DNA from: Desulfobacterales bacterium C00003060
GTDB lineage: Bacteria; Desulfobacterota; Desulfobacteria; Desulfobacterales; C00003060
NCBI GenBank assembly: GCA_001751085.1
Contig: MAXP01000041.1
Coordinates: forward strand, 1-8,087
Length of the DNA stretch: 8,087 nucleotides
Reading direction: 5' to 3'
Position 1 is the stretch's first letter; each line of letters opens with the position of its first letter. Under the pieces are notes generated by a model that worked only from the letters and a program-made list of their open reading frames with translations, was not told the origin of the DNA and did no database searches. Positions 1-5,841 of this stretch are shown here, piece by piece. A program made the position numbers and the translations under genes.

Positions 1-534
1 CAGAATCACCACATCAGGTGCAATATTCAGTTTTTCAGCCGGGTAAGCCACTGCGGCAGCCATAATAGCCGGCTGAATCCCCGCCATGCCGGAGACGGCT
101 CTTAATGACGCACCCAGTGTCTCATAGCGACCTGTATCCTTCTTGCCAAAGAGTGCAAATTGCATGTTGTTTGTGTCCTTGCATGCATAGACAAAGCCAT
201 TTGTAAAGTCTGCAGGCGAAGCGGGTTTATCCATTAAGCCGGTGTATTTCCGCTTACCCTTCAGCGGTTCTGTCTGATACTGATCAACAAGACCGAGGGC
301 AATAGCAGCGGCAGTACAGCCAACATTATCTTTGTTGATCACCACCACCTCGTCTTCAGTAACAGCGATCCTGACCGCCCCGCACCAGGGAGTTCCCTGG
401 TATTCTTCAGGTGGACATGTACCCTCCGGTACCGTCTGCCCTTTTAGGATCAGTTTTACCCCTGCCGGTCGGATCATTGTCTCCGGTTCTCCAAACACAT
501 CCATGTATTTTCTGCTGGCTTCTTCAAAGGTCAT
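1..534 (-). CDS. DUF169 family protein, N-terminal part (3' end beyond window)
   Basis: This is an open reading frame of 178 codons read from the minus strand. It starts at ATG 534-532 and is still open at base 1, so the C-terminus lies outside the window. The start is supported by a strong ribosome binding site, AAGGAGGAGT, at 541-550 on the same strand. The protein begins MTFEEASRKYMDVFGEP. It carries the pattern I associate with DUF169 (COG2043): a valine-rich strand VRIAVTEDEVVVIN near residues 54-67, followed by NVGCTAAAIALGL at 70-82. Cysteines are at residues 40, 51, 73 and 118. There is no signal peptide or membrane segment, so it is probably cytoplasmic. DUF169 proteins are common in anaerobic bacteria and archaea and have no settled biochemical function. 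The gene is transcribed away from the TonB receptor, so nothing ties it to the metal cluster beyond a shared divergent intergenic region. Family assignment is by pattern recognition and is fairly confident; function is unknown. Confidence 0.75.
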   Translation of the reverse strand, partial: MTFEEASRKYMDVFGEPETMIRPAGVKLILKGQTVPEGTCPPEEYQGTPWCGAVRIAVTEDEVVVINKDNVGCTAAAIALGLVDQYQTEPLKGKRKYTGLMDKPASPADFTNGFVYACKDTNNMQFALFGKKDTGRYETLGASLRAVSGMAGIQPAIMAAAVAYPAEKLNIAPDVVIL

Positions 535-540
535 CTCTCT

Positions 541-550
541 ACTCCTCCTT
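541..550 (-). promoter_or_regulatory. Ribosome binding site of the DUF169 gene
   Basis: AAGGAGGAGT on the minus strand is a near-perfect Shine-Dalgarno sequence, with its GGAGG core about 9 bases before ATG 534. It fixes the start of the DUF169 gene. It lies between that start and the stop codon of the transposase remnant (553-555). Confidence 0.85.
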
Positions 551-552
551 TT

Positions 553-678
553 TCATACCTTAACAAAGCACTGCTGCTCCTGTATCGGTTTCTTAGAAAA
601 CCCTCTGAAATGTTCGTTTCCACGCGACATGACCTGACATAACGCTCCATCATATTCTATGCGCAATTGCCTCATCAT
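553..678 (-). pseudogene. N-terminal remnant of a REP-associated tyrosine transposase (RAYT, Y1_Tnp family)
   Basis: A 41-codon minus-strand frame (ATG 678-676, stop TGA 555-553) reads MMRQLRIEYDGALCQVMSRG and continues NEHFRGF. The first 22 residues closely resemble the conserved N-terminus of REP-associated tyrosine transposases, the pattern R-x-L-R-I-E-Y-x-G-A-x-x-x-V-x-S-R-G-N-E. Intact members are far longer (roughly 150-300 residues). They carry the metal-binding HUH motif and catalytic Tyr downstream, and both are absent here. After about residue 23 the resemblance fades. The +1 frame then reads EGFLRNRYRSSSALL, which may continue the family sequence after a frameshift, though this is uncertain. 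The fragment ends just before the DUF169 ribosome binding site. A purine-rich GGGAGAGG on the minus strand lies upstream of ATG 678 and may be its old ribosome binding site. The likely origin is a dead or deletion-truncated transposase copy. A chance small ORF is unlikely given the consecutive motif matches, but no alignment was run. Confidence 0.65.
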
Positions 679-746
679 AACCTAACCTCTCCCTATCAAA
701 CAATTCACAGGGACGTCAAGCTTCATATTCACTGATCAAGGTATGA

Positions 747-764
747 GCCCTTTTGCCCAAGGGC
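747..764. repeat. Small perfect inverted repeat in divergent intergenic region
   Basis: GCCCTT at 747-752 and AAGGGC at 759-764 form a perfect 6-bp stem around a 6-base loop. There is no T-tract long enough on either side to make it a convincing terminator. It lies upstream of the receptor promoter and downstream (in plus orientation) of the transposase remnant. It may be a leftover REP-like palindrome, a protein-binding site or chance. Confidence 0.35.
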
Positions 765-778
765 CTGCTGTTGGTTTA

Positions 779-803
779 CGTTATTATAGGTTAGTTAATA
801 GCC
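779..803. promoter_or_regulatory. Imperfect palindrome upstream of the receptor promoter (possible operator)
   Basis: CGTTATTA at 779-786 and TAATAGCC at 796-803 are imperfect inverted half-sites, with 6 of 8 positions symmetric around a 9-base spacer. The site lies about 26 bases upstream of the -35 box of the receptor gene. The left half resembles the CGTTAT half of enterobacterial ModE operators, but the right half and the spacing do not fit well. I treat it only as a candidate site for the regulator encoded at 3057-4061 or for another metal regulator. Confidence 0.25.
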
Positions 804-828
804 TCAATGGGTCGCCGATAAAAAGATA

Positions 829-856
829 TTGACAAAAAATGACTGATATGCTTAAT
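829..856 (+). promoter_or_regulatory. Sigma70-type promoter of the TonB-dependent receptor
   Basis: The -35 box TTGACA (829-834) is a perfect consensus match. It is followed by a 16-bp spacer and a -10 box CTTAAT (851-856, 4 of 6 matches). The predicted transcription start is near 862-864, giving a leader of about 55 bases before the preferred receptor start at 918. A TAATAG hexamer (853-858) overlaps the -10 box. The same hexamer occurs in the imperfect palindrome upstream (796-801) and in the palindrome before the regulator gene (2975-2980). Confidence 0.55.
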
Positions 857-865
857 AGGGGAGGA

Positions 866-925
866 ATGCTCACTGGAAAGAGCGATGAAGGTGAAGGCAG
901 GAGGACAGGAATTCGTTATGGTTAA
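866..925 (+). CDS. Possible 19-codon leader ORF overlapping the receptor start
   Basis: ATG 866 begins a short frame, MLTGKSDEGEGRRTGIRYG, ending with TAA at 923-925. The stop overlaps the preferred receptor start (ATG 918). The purine-rich GGGGAGGA directly before ATG 866 is almost too close to serve as its ribosome binding site. The predicted transcript starts only a few bases upstream. It could be a coupled leader peptide, but chance is the default explanation. Confidence 0.2.
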   Translation: MLTGKSDEGEGRRTGIRYG

Positions 926-2915
926 GAGATTAAAACCGGCAATCCTTTGGACAACTGTTTCTGTTTTGCTTATCGTAAATGCTCCCCTTGCTCAGGAAGA
1001 AAAAACCGGGCCTTTTCCTGGGGCAGGCGGGGTTTTCTCCCTTGGCGAGGTGATTGTCCGGGGCAAGGCTGACGCGATTTCCGAGATAGCCACAGTAGAA
1101 ACTATTGATGAGGAACGGATAGACCTGACCAATTCGGAAAACGTTTCAGATGCCCTGGATACCCTGCCGGGTGTTTTCCTCACGGTCGGAACAAAAAATG
1201 AGAAGAATTTCACTGTCAGAGGTTTTGGCCAGCGCTATGTGCCCATATTCTATGACGGCATACCCATCTCTGTACCGAATGACGGCTACATTGACGCCGG
1301 GAAACTGCCCACAGCCAACATCGCACAGATAACATTGACCAAAGGCAACAGTTCCGTCCTGTATGGACCAAATGCCATGGGCGGGGTTATTAACATCGTC
1401 TCCAAGAAGCCGGAGAAGACCCTGGAAGGTGATTTTGCTGTGGGTTTCAGTGAAGTAAAAACAATGGACTATAAAGCATACATCGGTTCGAACTTAGACA
1501 AGTTCTACTTTACAGCCAACGGGTCATTTCTTGATTCTGACGGATTCAGGTTGTCGAGCGACTTTACACCCGGGAAAAATCAAGGTGATGGGACGCGGGA
1601 GAATTCAGATATAAACCAGAAAAGCGGCGGCGCCAAGATCGGTTTTACTCCCGTCTGCGGTCATGAGTATGCTTTGGGGATCAACACAGTGAAAAGCGAG
1701 TGGGGGCTGCCGCCTGATGTCTATACGGACAGGCCGAGGTTCTGGAAATTTACTGATTGGAAAAAGACGACCTACTATCTCATAGGTGATTCCAAGATCA
1801 CCGATCAGCTCTGGACAAAGATAAGACTTTACAGAGACACATACAAGAACGTCCTCGACTCGTATGATGACGATACCTACACGACCCAGGCCAGGCGATA
1901 CGCATTTCACAGCACATATGATGATTACAGTAACGGAGGCTCACTGACCGTCCAGACGACCTATTTGCCAAGGAACACCACCAGTTTTTCCTTTCATTAC
2001 AAGGAGGATGTCCACAAAGAACAGGATGACTACAACGAGGCATGGGAGCGTTATGAATCAGAGATCTTTTCATTCGGCATCGAAGATAGCTTCGAGATTC
2101 TCGAGAATCTTTCCCTCGTGTTTGGAGCAAGCTATGACATTCAAAAGCCCAAATATGCAAACGGAGGCGAACTTCGCGACGATGATGACACATTCAACCC
2201 ACAGGCCGGCCTGCACTGGACCTGCTTAGAAGATCTGGGCCTGCATATGTCAGTTGGCAAAAAGACAAGGTTTCCGACCTTGCTGGAACTCTATTCTGGA
2301 CTCCTTGGCAAAAACATACCCAATCCCTTGCTGGAGCCGGAAGATGCAGTGAACTACGAGATAGGAGCAGAAAAGCCTCTGCCGGGTAACAGCTCCGCAT
2401 GCCTGAATCTCTTCTGTTCCGATGTCAGGAACCTCATTGTAAAAAAGGAGGTGTCTCCAAGAACAGATCAAGATCAATATCAGAATATCGGAAAAGCTCA
2501 GTTCAAAGGCCTTGAAGTAATCTTCAAGTCGGGATTTTTCGAAAACAATATATTTGAACTGCACTACACCTATCTCGATGCAAAAAACCGTTCCCCTGAC
2601 AGGACAAGCGACCATCTCGAAGAAAATCCTGAACACAAGATATATGTGAGCGATCTTTATGAGTTAACCGACTGGCTCTCCTTTTTTGGAAAGCTGCAGT
2701 GGAATTCCAAGAGGTGGTATGAAGACGGGGACTCCGGCGAGTGGGATACTTTAAATGGCTTCACCACAGTAAATCTGAAAGCGATAGCAACCCTTGCAAA
2801 GGGTATTACGCTTGAGGCAGGCCTCAGGAACCTCTTTGACGAAGACTATTCTCTTTCTTCAGGGTATCCAAGGGAAGGCAGAACCTTTTTCGCAGTGCTC
2901 CGCGGCAGTTTTTAG
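918..2915 (+). CDS. TonB-dependent outer-membrane receptor, possibly for tungstate/molybdate or a chelate
   Basis: The product is a 665-residue TonB-dependent transporter, an outer-membrane gated barrel powered by TonB-ExbBD. I chose ATG 918 over the in-frame ATG 885. From 918 the protein starts with a clean signal peptide (MVKRLKPAIL, hydrophobic core, cut after APLA near residue 25), and AGGAGG lies at 899-904. The likely TonB box is GEVIVRGK at 43-50. The plug spans about 55-165 and contains LPGV, VRGFG, YDGIP and the conserved VLYGPNAMGGVINIVSKKP (147-165). The rest is a beta-barrel with the C-terminal signature NLFDEDY and a terminal Phe, as expected for BAM-assembled proteins. The length is normal for the family. 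The gene has its own promoter and lies 141 bp upstream of, and in line with, the regulator-wtpABC operon. That context suggests metal oxyanion or metallophore uptake, but the sequence does not show the substrate. A siderophore or cobalamin role remains possible. Confidence 0.93.
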   Translation: MVKRLKPAILWTTVSVLLIVNAPLAQEEKTGPFPGAGGVFSLGEVIVRGKADAISEIATVETIDEERIDLTNSENVSDALDTLPGVFLTVGTKNEKNFTVRGFGQRYVPIFYDGIPISVPNDGYIDAGKLPTANIAQITLTKGNSSVLYGPNAMGGVINIVSKKPEKTLEGDFAVGFSEVKTMDYKAYIGSNLDKFYFTANGSFLDSDGFRLSSDFTPGKNQGDGTRENSDINQKSGGAKIGFTPVCGHEYALGINTVKSEWGLPPDVYTDRPRFWKFTDWKKTTYYLIGDSKITDQLWTKIRLYRDTYKNVLDSYDDDTYTTQARRYAFHSTYDDYSNGGSLTVQTTYLPRNTTSFSFHYKEDVHKEQDDYNEAWERYESEIFSFGIEDSFEILENLSLVFGASYDIQKPKYANGGELRDDDDTFNPQAGLHWTCLEDLGLHMSVGKKTRFPTLLELYSGLLGKNIPNPLLEPEDAVNYEIGAEKPLPGNSSACLNLFCSDVRNLIVKKEVSPRTDQDQYQNIGKAQFKGLEVIFKSGFFENNIFELHYTYLDAKNRSPDRTSDHLEENPEHKIYVSDLYELTDWLSFFGKLQWNSKRWYEDGDSGEWDTLNGFTTVNLKAIATLAKGITLEAGLRNLFDEDYSLSSGYPREGRTFFAVLRGSF

Positions 2916-2974
2916 ATAACACTTGAAGTGATCGGTTCAAGGTTCACTGCCATGTCAGCATGGGTAGGCGTGGG

Positions 2975-2990
2975 TAATAGTGCTCTATTA
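2975..2990. promoter_or_regulatory. Perfect palindrome upstream of the regulator gene (candidate operator)
   Basis: TAATAG (2975-2980) and CTATTA (2985-2990) are perfectly inverted around a 4-base spacer, giving a 16-bp dyad. It lies 13 bp upstream of the candidate -35 box at 3003-3008 and 67 bp before the regulator's start codon. A short direct repeat TGGGTA (2961-2966 and 2971-2976) runs into it. Position and symmetry suit an operator, most simply for autoregulation. There is no G/C-rich stem or T-run, so it is not a terminator for the receptor gene. Confidence 0.4.
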
Positions 2991-3002
2991 AAATGATATC
3001 TA

Positions 3003-3031
3003 TTGACTTATAACTACAGGAATGATCAAAT
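3003..3031 (+). promoter_or_regulatory. Candidate promoter of the regulator-wtpABC operon
   Basis: TTGACT (3003-3008, 5 of 6) is followed by a 17-bp spacer and TCAAAT (3026-3031, 4 of 6). The predicted start, near 3038, would give a leader of only about 19 bases. An alternative -10 (TATAAC, 3009-3014) has no good -35. No terminator is visible after the receptor gene, so read-through from the receptor promoter is also possible. Confidence 0.4.
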
Positions 3032-3049
3032 GCCTCCTAAAAGGAGGTG
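3031..3049 (+). promoter_or_regulatory. Hairpin that masks the regulator's Shine-Dalgarno sequence
   Basis: CCTCCT (3033-3038) is the exact complement of AGGAGG (3042-3047), with a 3-base AAA loop. Two G-U pairs (3032 with 3048, 3031 with 3049) could extend the stem. AGGAGG is the regulator's ribosome binding site, 9 bases before ATG 3057, so folding would block translation. The structure can form only in RNA that begins upstream of about 3031, such as receptor read-through transcripts. RNA started from the local promoter would lack most of the 5' arm. Confidence 0.5.
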
Positions 3050-3056
3050 GTAAGGG

Positions 3057-4061
3057 ATGGATGAAAAAGCCCTTTTCAACACGCGGGAAGTCGCCCATTT
3101 TTTGGATATCAATGAAAAAGTCGTCTATAACCTTATTGCCGAGAAGGGGCTTCCAGCCACCAAGGTGACGGGAAAGTGGCTTTTTCCCAGGAACCTTGTG
3201 GAGCTGTGGTTGGAGAACCAGACCACTAACTATCCAAAGCCTAAACATCTTCTTCCCCCGTATCATGGTTTGCTGATCATAAGCGGCAGCAACGATATCC
3301 TCCTGGACAGAACCATTTCTCTTTTCAATCGACTCTACGCGGAGCATGTGGCCGTCTTTGGCAATGTAGGAAGTCAAGGTGGGTTAAGAGCGCTGGGGCG
3401 TGGCCTTTGCCACATCGCATCAAGTCACCTTTTGCAGGAAGACGAACAGGAATACAACTTTGACTTCGCGCTTCAGGAACTTAAAGGGGATTTGCCGGCA
3501 GTAGTGAATTTTTGTCAGAGAGAACAAGGCCTTTTGGTCACCAAAGGAAATCCCAAGGGCATCCAGAGCATTTCCGATTTGGGCCAACCAGGTGCCAGAA
3601 TTGCCAATCGCCCACTGGGAACAGGCACCCGCCTGCTCCTTGACCTGGAACTTCAAAAGGCCGGCCTGAAAGGGATGCAAATTGAAGGTTATCACCGTGA
3701 GTTCCGCAGCCACATGGATGCTGGTCTTGAAGTACTTGCTGGACGATCCGATGCAGCTCTTGCGATCAGGCCTGTTGCGAATCTTTTGGGATTGGACTTC
3801 ATTTCCCTTCGCTGGGAGCGCTACGATCTTCTCATTGCCAAGGATCGGTTCTTCGAACAAGGGGTGCAGCTCTTTGTTGGCCTTCTCCATGAACCTCCAT
3901 TCCGGGAGTTAGTTCAGGAAATGGACAGCGGCTATGACTTGAGTTTGTGCGGTAAAATGGTTTTTCCACAACAGTCTAACGTGAACCGCAAGAACAACGC
4001 TAACCGCGCAGCTTGCTGCGGGGACCTTCAATGCGGAGGAATTGGTGATGATAAGGTTTGA
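3057..4061 (+). CDS. Molybdate/tungstate-sensing one-component regulator (excisionase-like HTH + PBP-like domain)
   Basis: This is a 334-residue cytoplasmic protein with no signal peptide. Residues 7-54 ([20 protein letters not shown], then the GKW-LFPR wing and LVELWL) match an excisionase/MerR-like helix-turn-helix (HTH_17 type). Residues about 90-290 resemble the periplasmic-binding-protein-like domain of COG1910 (PF12727). Characteristic stretches are [12 protein letters not shown] (165-176) and [22 protein letters not shown] (183-204), followed by the DAALAIRP segment. This domain is related to molybdate-binding proteins, so the protein probably binds an oxyanion in the cytoplasm and changes its DNA binding. 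The start ATG 3057 has the ideal ribosome binding site AAGGAGGTGG. The 3' end overlaps wtpA, so the two are co-transcribed and probably translationally coupled. It differs from classical ModE, which has a different HTH and molbindin domains. The last 30 residues are an odd Asn/Cys-rich tail (Cys 320, 321 and 326). Ligand and targets are inferred. Confidence 0.88.
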   Translation: MDEKALFNTREVAHFLDINEKVVYNLIAEKGLPATKVTGKWLFPRNLVELWLENQTTNYPKPKHLLPPYHGLLIISGSNDILLDRTISLFNRLYAEHVAVFGNVGSQGGLRALGRGLCHIASSHLLQEDEQEYNFDFALQELKGDLPAVVNFCQREQGLLVTKGNPKGIQSISDLGQPGARIANRPLGTGTRLLLDLELQKAGLKGMQIEGYHREFRSHMDAGLEVLAGRSDAALAIRPVANLLGLDFISLRWERYDLLIAKDRFFEQGVQLFVGLLHEPPFRELVQEMDSGYDLSLCGKMVFPQQSNVNRKNNANRAACCGDLQCGGIGDDKV

Positions 4062-5037
4062 AAGTATGGTGCAACAGATACTGGTTGTTGTCTTTTTGGC
4101 CGCAGGGGCTCTTCTTCCTCTTGCTGCGGGCGCCGAACCCGAGGGAAAGCTTATCATCTTTCATGCCGGCAGTCTAACGGTGCCTTTTGCCAGGATGGAA
4201 AAGATCTTTGAAGCAAAGTATCCCAAAGTGGATGTGCTTCGTGAGACAGGCGGGAGCACCAAGATGGCGCGTATGATTTCCGAACTTCACAAGCCTGCTG
4301 ACATCATGGCCTCTGCAGACTTTGCTGTGATAGACAAGACCCTGATTCCTGAGAACGCTCAATGGAATATTCGTTTTGCAACCAACCAATTGGTTCTTTG
4401 CTATACGGACAAGAGCTGCTTTGCCGACGAGATCGATGTTGATAACTGGTACGAAATTCTCGGGCGAAAACGTGTGATGTGGGGACATTCGGATCCCAAC
4501 CTGGACCCTTGTGGGTACCGGAGTCTCATGGTTCTCCAACTCGCTGAAAAATACTATCATCGGCCCAGACTCTATGATCAGTTGATGGCGAACCGCCCGA
4601 GGAAAAATATCAGGCCCAAGTCTGTGGAATTGGTCTCCCTGCTGGAAACCGGAAATATGGACTATGCATGGGAGTACCTTTCCGTTGCCGTTCAACATGG
4701 CCTGAAATACATCAAGCTTCCCGACGAGATCAATCTTGGCAACTACAAATGTGATGATTTTTATAAACAAGCCTCGGTGAAGGTAACCGGGAAAAAACCG
4801 GGGACATGGATCAGCAGAACTGGAAAATCCTGCACCTATGGTATCACCATAGTGAAAGATGCTCCCAACCCGGAAGCCGCGGTGGCCTTTCTCGAGTTCT
4901 TAATGGATCCCAATAACGGTCTGAAGATTCTAAAGGAGATGGGACAACCTCCCTTTGTTCCCTGCCGGGTTTCCACAGCGGAAACGAAAGCCAGGCTACC
5001 ATCACCACTGCAAGAATGGGTCGAGGTAAGGAGGTAA
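4048..5037 (+). CDS. wtpA: Tungstate/molybdate ABC transporter substrate-binding protein WtpA
   Basis: This 329-residue periplasmic protein captures tungstate or molybdate and delivers it to WtpB. ATG 4048 is preferred over TTG 4042 and GTG 4045 because GGAGG at 4035-4039 lies 8 bases before it. The N-terminus is a signal peptide with a hydrophobic core ([10 protein letters not shown]) and cleavage probably after AGA at residue 29. No lipobox Cys is present, so it is soluble rather than a lipoprotein. The mature part shows the WtpA-type pattern: [10 protein letters not shown] (38-47), [10 protein letters not shown] (66-75), [13 protein letters not shown] (84-96), [11 protein letters not shown] (151-161), KSVELVSLL (191-199) and [13 protein letters not shown] (205-217). 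In archaeal homologues Asp and Glu side chains complete an unusual octahedral oxyanion site. Asp153 and Glu209 are the candidates here. The gene overlaps the regulator's last 14 bases and ends 15 bp before wtpB. Family identification is strong; preference for tungstate over molybdate cannot be read from sequence. Confidence 0.93.
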   Translation: MIRFESMVQQILVVVFLAAGALLPLAAGAEPEGKLIIFHAGSLTVPFARMEKIFEAKYPKVDVLRETGGSTKMARMISELHKPADIMASADFAVIDKTLIPENAQWNIRFATNQLVLCYTDKSCFADEIDVDNWYEILGRKRVMWGHSDPNLDPCGYRSLMVLQLAEKYYHRPRLYDQLMANRPRKNIRPKSVELVSLLETGNMDYAWEYLSVAVQHGLKYIKLPDEINLGNYKCDDFYKQASVKVTGKKPGTWISRTGKSCTYGITIVKDAPNPEAAVAFLEFLMDPNNGLKILKEMGQPPFVPCRVSTAETKARLPSPLQEWVEVRR

Positions 5038-5052
5038 AAGATTAGGAGGGCA

Positions 5053-5841
5053 ATGAAAAAACAGATCGATCCATTTCTCTGGCTAACTGTTTTTTGTGGT
5101 TTTGTTGTTGTTGCCTTTGTTCTTCTTCCTTTGATCCAGATGATCGCCGAACCTTCCTTCCAAGACCTTAAGGAAACCATTCAAGACCCGGATGTGCGTC
5201 ATTCTATTTGGCTGAGTGTTTACACATCCGGCCTGGCAGCCTTTATTTCCTTTACGATTGGCACTCCTTTTGCCTACCTGCTTGCCCGGAAAGATTTCCC
5301 GGGCAAGGGATTTGTTGAAAGCATTATTGATCTTCCCATCATGATTCCACACCCCATCGTCGGAATTGCCATTCTGAGCCTGGCCGGAAGAAATCACTGG
5401 CTCGGAAACCTGATGCAGCAGGTCGGGATACACATCATGGGAACCGTCACCGGAATTGTGACAGTGTTGACCTTCGTCGGCCTGCCTTTCTATGTCAACA
5501 CGGTCAAGGCTGGATTTGAAGCCATCCCTGTACGATTGGAACATGTCTCCAGGAGCCTTGGGGCTTCCCTCACCAGGACGTTTTTACGCGTGACCTTTCC
5601 CCTTGCGCGGCGCTCCATCCTAATAGGGCTTATCATGTGTTGCGCAAGAGCGATCAGTGAATTCGGAGCCGTTGTTATCGTGGCCTATCACCCCATGGTC
5701 GCACCGGTAATGATCTATGAGCGTTTCACCGCCTATGGCCTGAAATATTCACAGCCTGTAGCTGTCTGGCTCATACTGGTATGCCTCGTGCTATTTCTCC
5801 TTTTGAGAATCTTCTCTCTGCCAAAAAAGAACCAAACATGA
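5053..5841 (+). CDS. wtpB: Tungstate/molybdate ABC transporter permease WtpB
   Basis: This 262-residue inner-membrane protein (BPD_transp_1 fold) forms the oxyanion channel, probably as a homodimer with two WtpC subunits. Hydrophobic segments lie near residues 10-31, 57-77, 93-111, 129-149, 188-210 and 236-253, consistent with six membrane helices. The cytoplasmic coupling (EAA) loop is visible at 156-183: EAIPVRLEHVSRSLGAS followed by F and V-x-FP. DLPIMIPHPIVGIA (93-106) and RAISEFGAV (199-207) are typical of molybdate/tungstate permeases. The start ATG 5053 follows AGGAGG at 5044-5049, with unusually short spacing. A second AAGGAGG lies at 5029-5035 inside the end of wtpA. The last codons overlap the start of wtpC in an ATGA junction. 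Length and motif content are normal for the family. Confidence 0.93.
   Translation: MKKQIDPFLWLTVFCGFVVVAFVLLPLIQMIAEPSFQDLKETIQDPDVRHSIWLSVYTSGLAAFISFTIGTPFAYLLARKDFPGKGFVESIIDLPIMIPHPIVGIAILSLAGRNHWLGNLMQQVGIHIMGTVTGIVTVLTFVGLPFYVNTVKAGFEAIPVRLEHVSRSLGASLTRTFLRVTFPLARRSILIGLIMCCARAISEFGAVVIVAYHPMVAPVMIYERFTAYGLKYSQPVAVWLILVCLVLFLLLRIFSLPKKNQT

Noticed and set aside
687..719. Minus-strand promoter for the transposase remnant or DUF169 gene
   Set aside because: TTGACG (714-719) is a good -35, but the best -10 at proper spacing, GATAGG, matches only 3 of 6 positions.
885..917. Longer receptor start at ATG 885
   Set aside because: It adds 11 polar residues before an otherwise normal signal peptide. 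ATG 918 gives a typical signal peptide and has AGGAGG upstream, although with long spacing.
695..917. Riboswitch (cobalamin or molybdenum cofactor type) before the receptor
   Set aside because: I could not find the conserved boxes or stems of these families, and the predicted leader of about 55 bases is too short for them.
992..2636. Antisense frames of 70-130 codons inside the receptor gene
   Set aside because: They are shadows of the receptor coding frame, with no domains or ribosome binding sites.
2916..2974. Rho-independent terminator after the receptor gene
   Set aside because: Only short stems (CTTGAA/TTCAAG and CCATG/CATGG) are present, without GC-rich pairing followed by a T-run.
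4042..4047. TTG or GTG start for wtpA
   Set aside because: ATG 4048 has better spacing to GGAGG and yields a compact signal peptide.
5781..5837. Longer WtpC start inside wtpB
   Set aside because: The added residues do not resemble an ABC ATPase N-terminus, and ATG 5838 gives a standard ATGA overlap with the wtpB stop.
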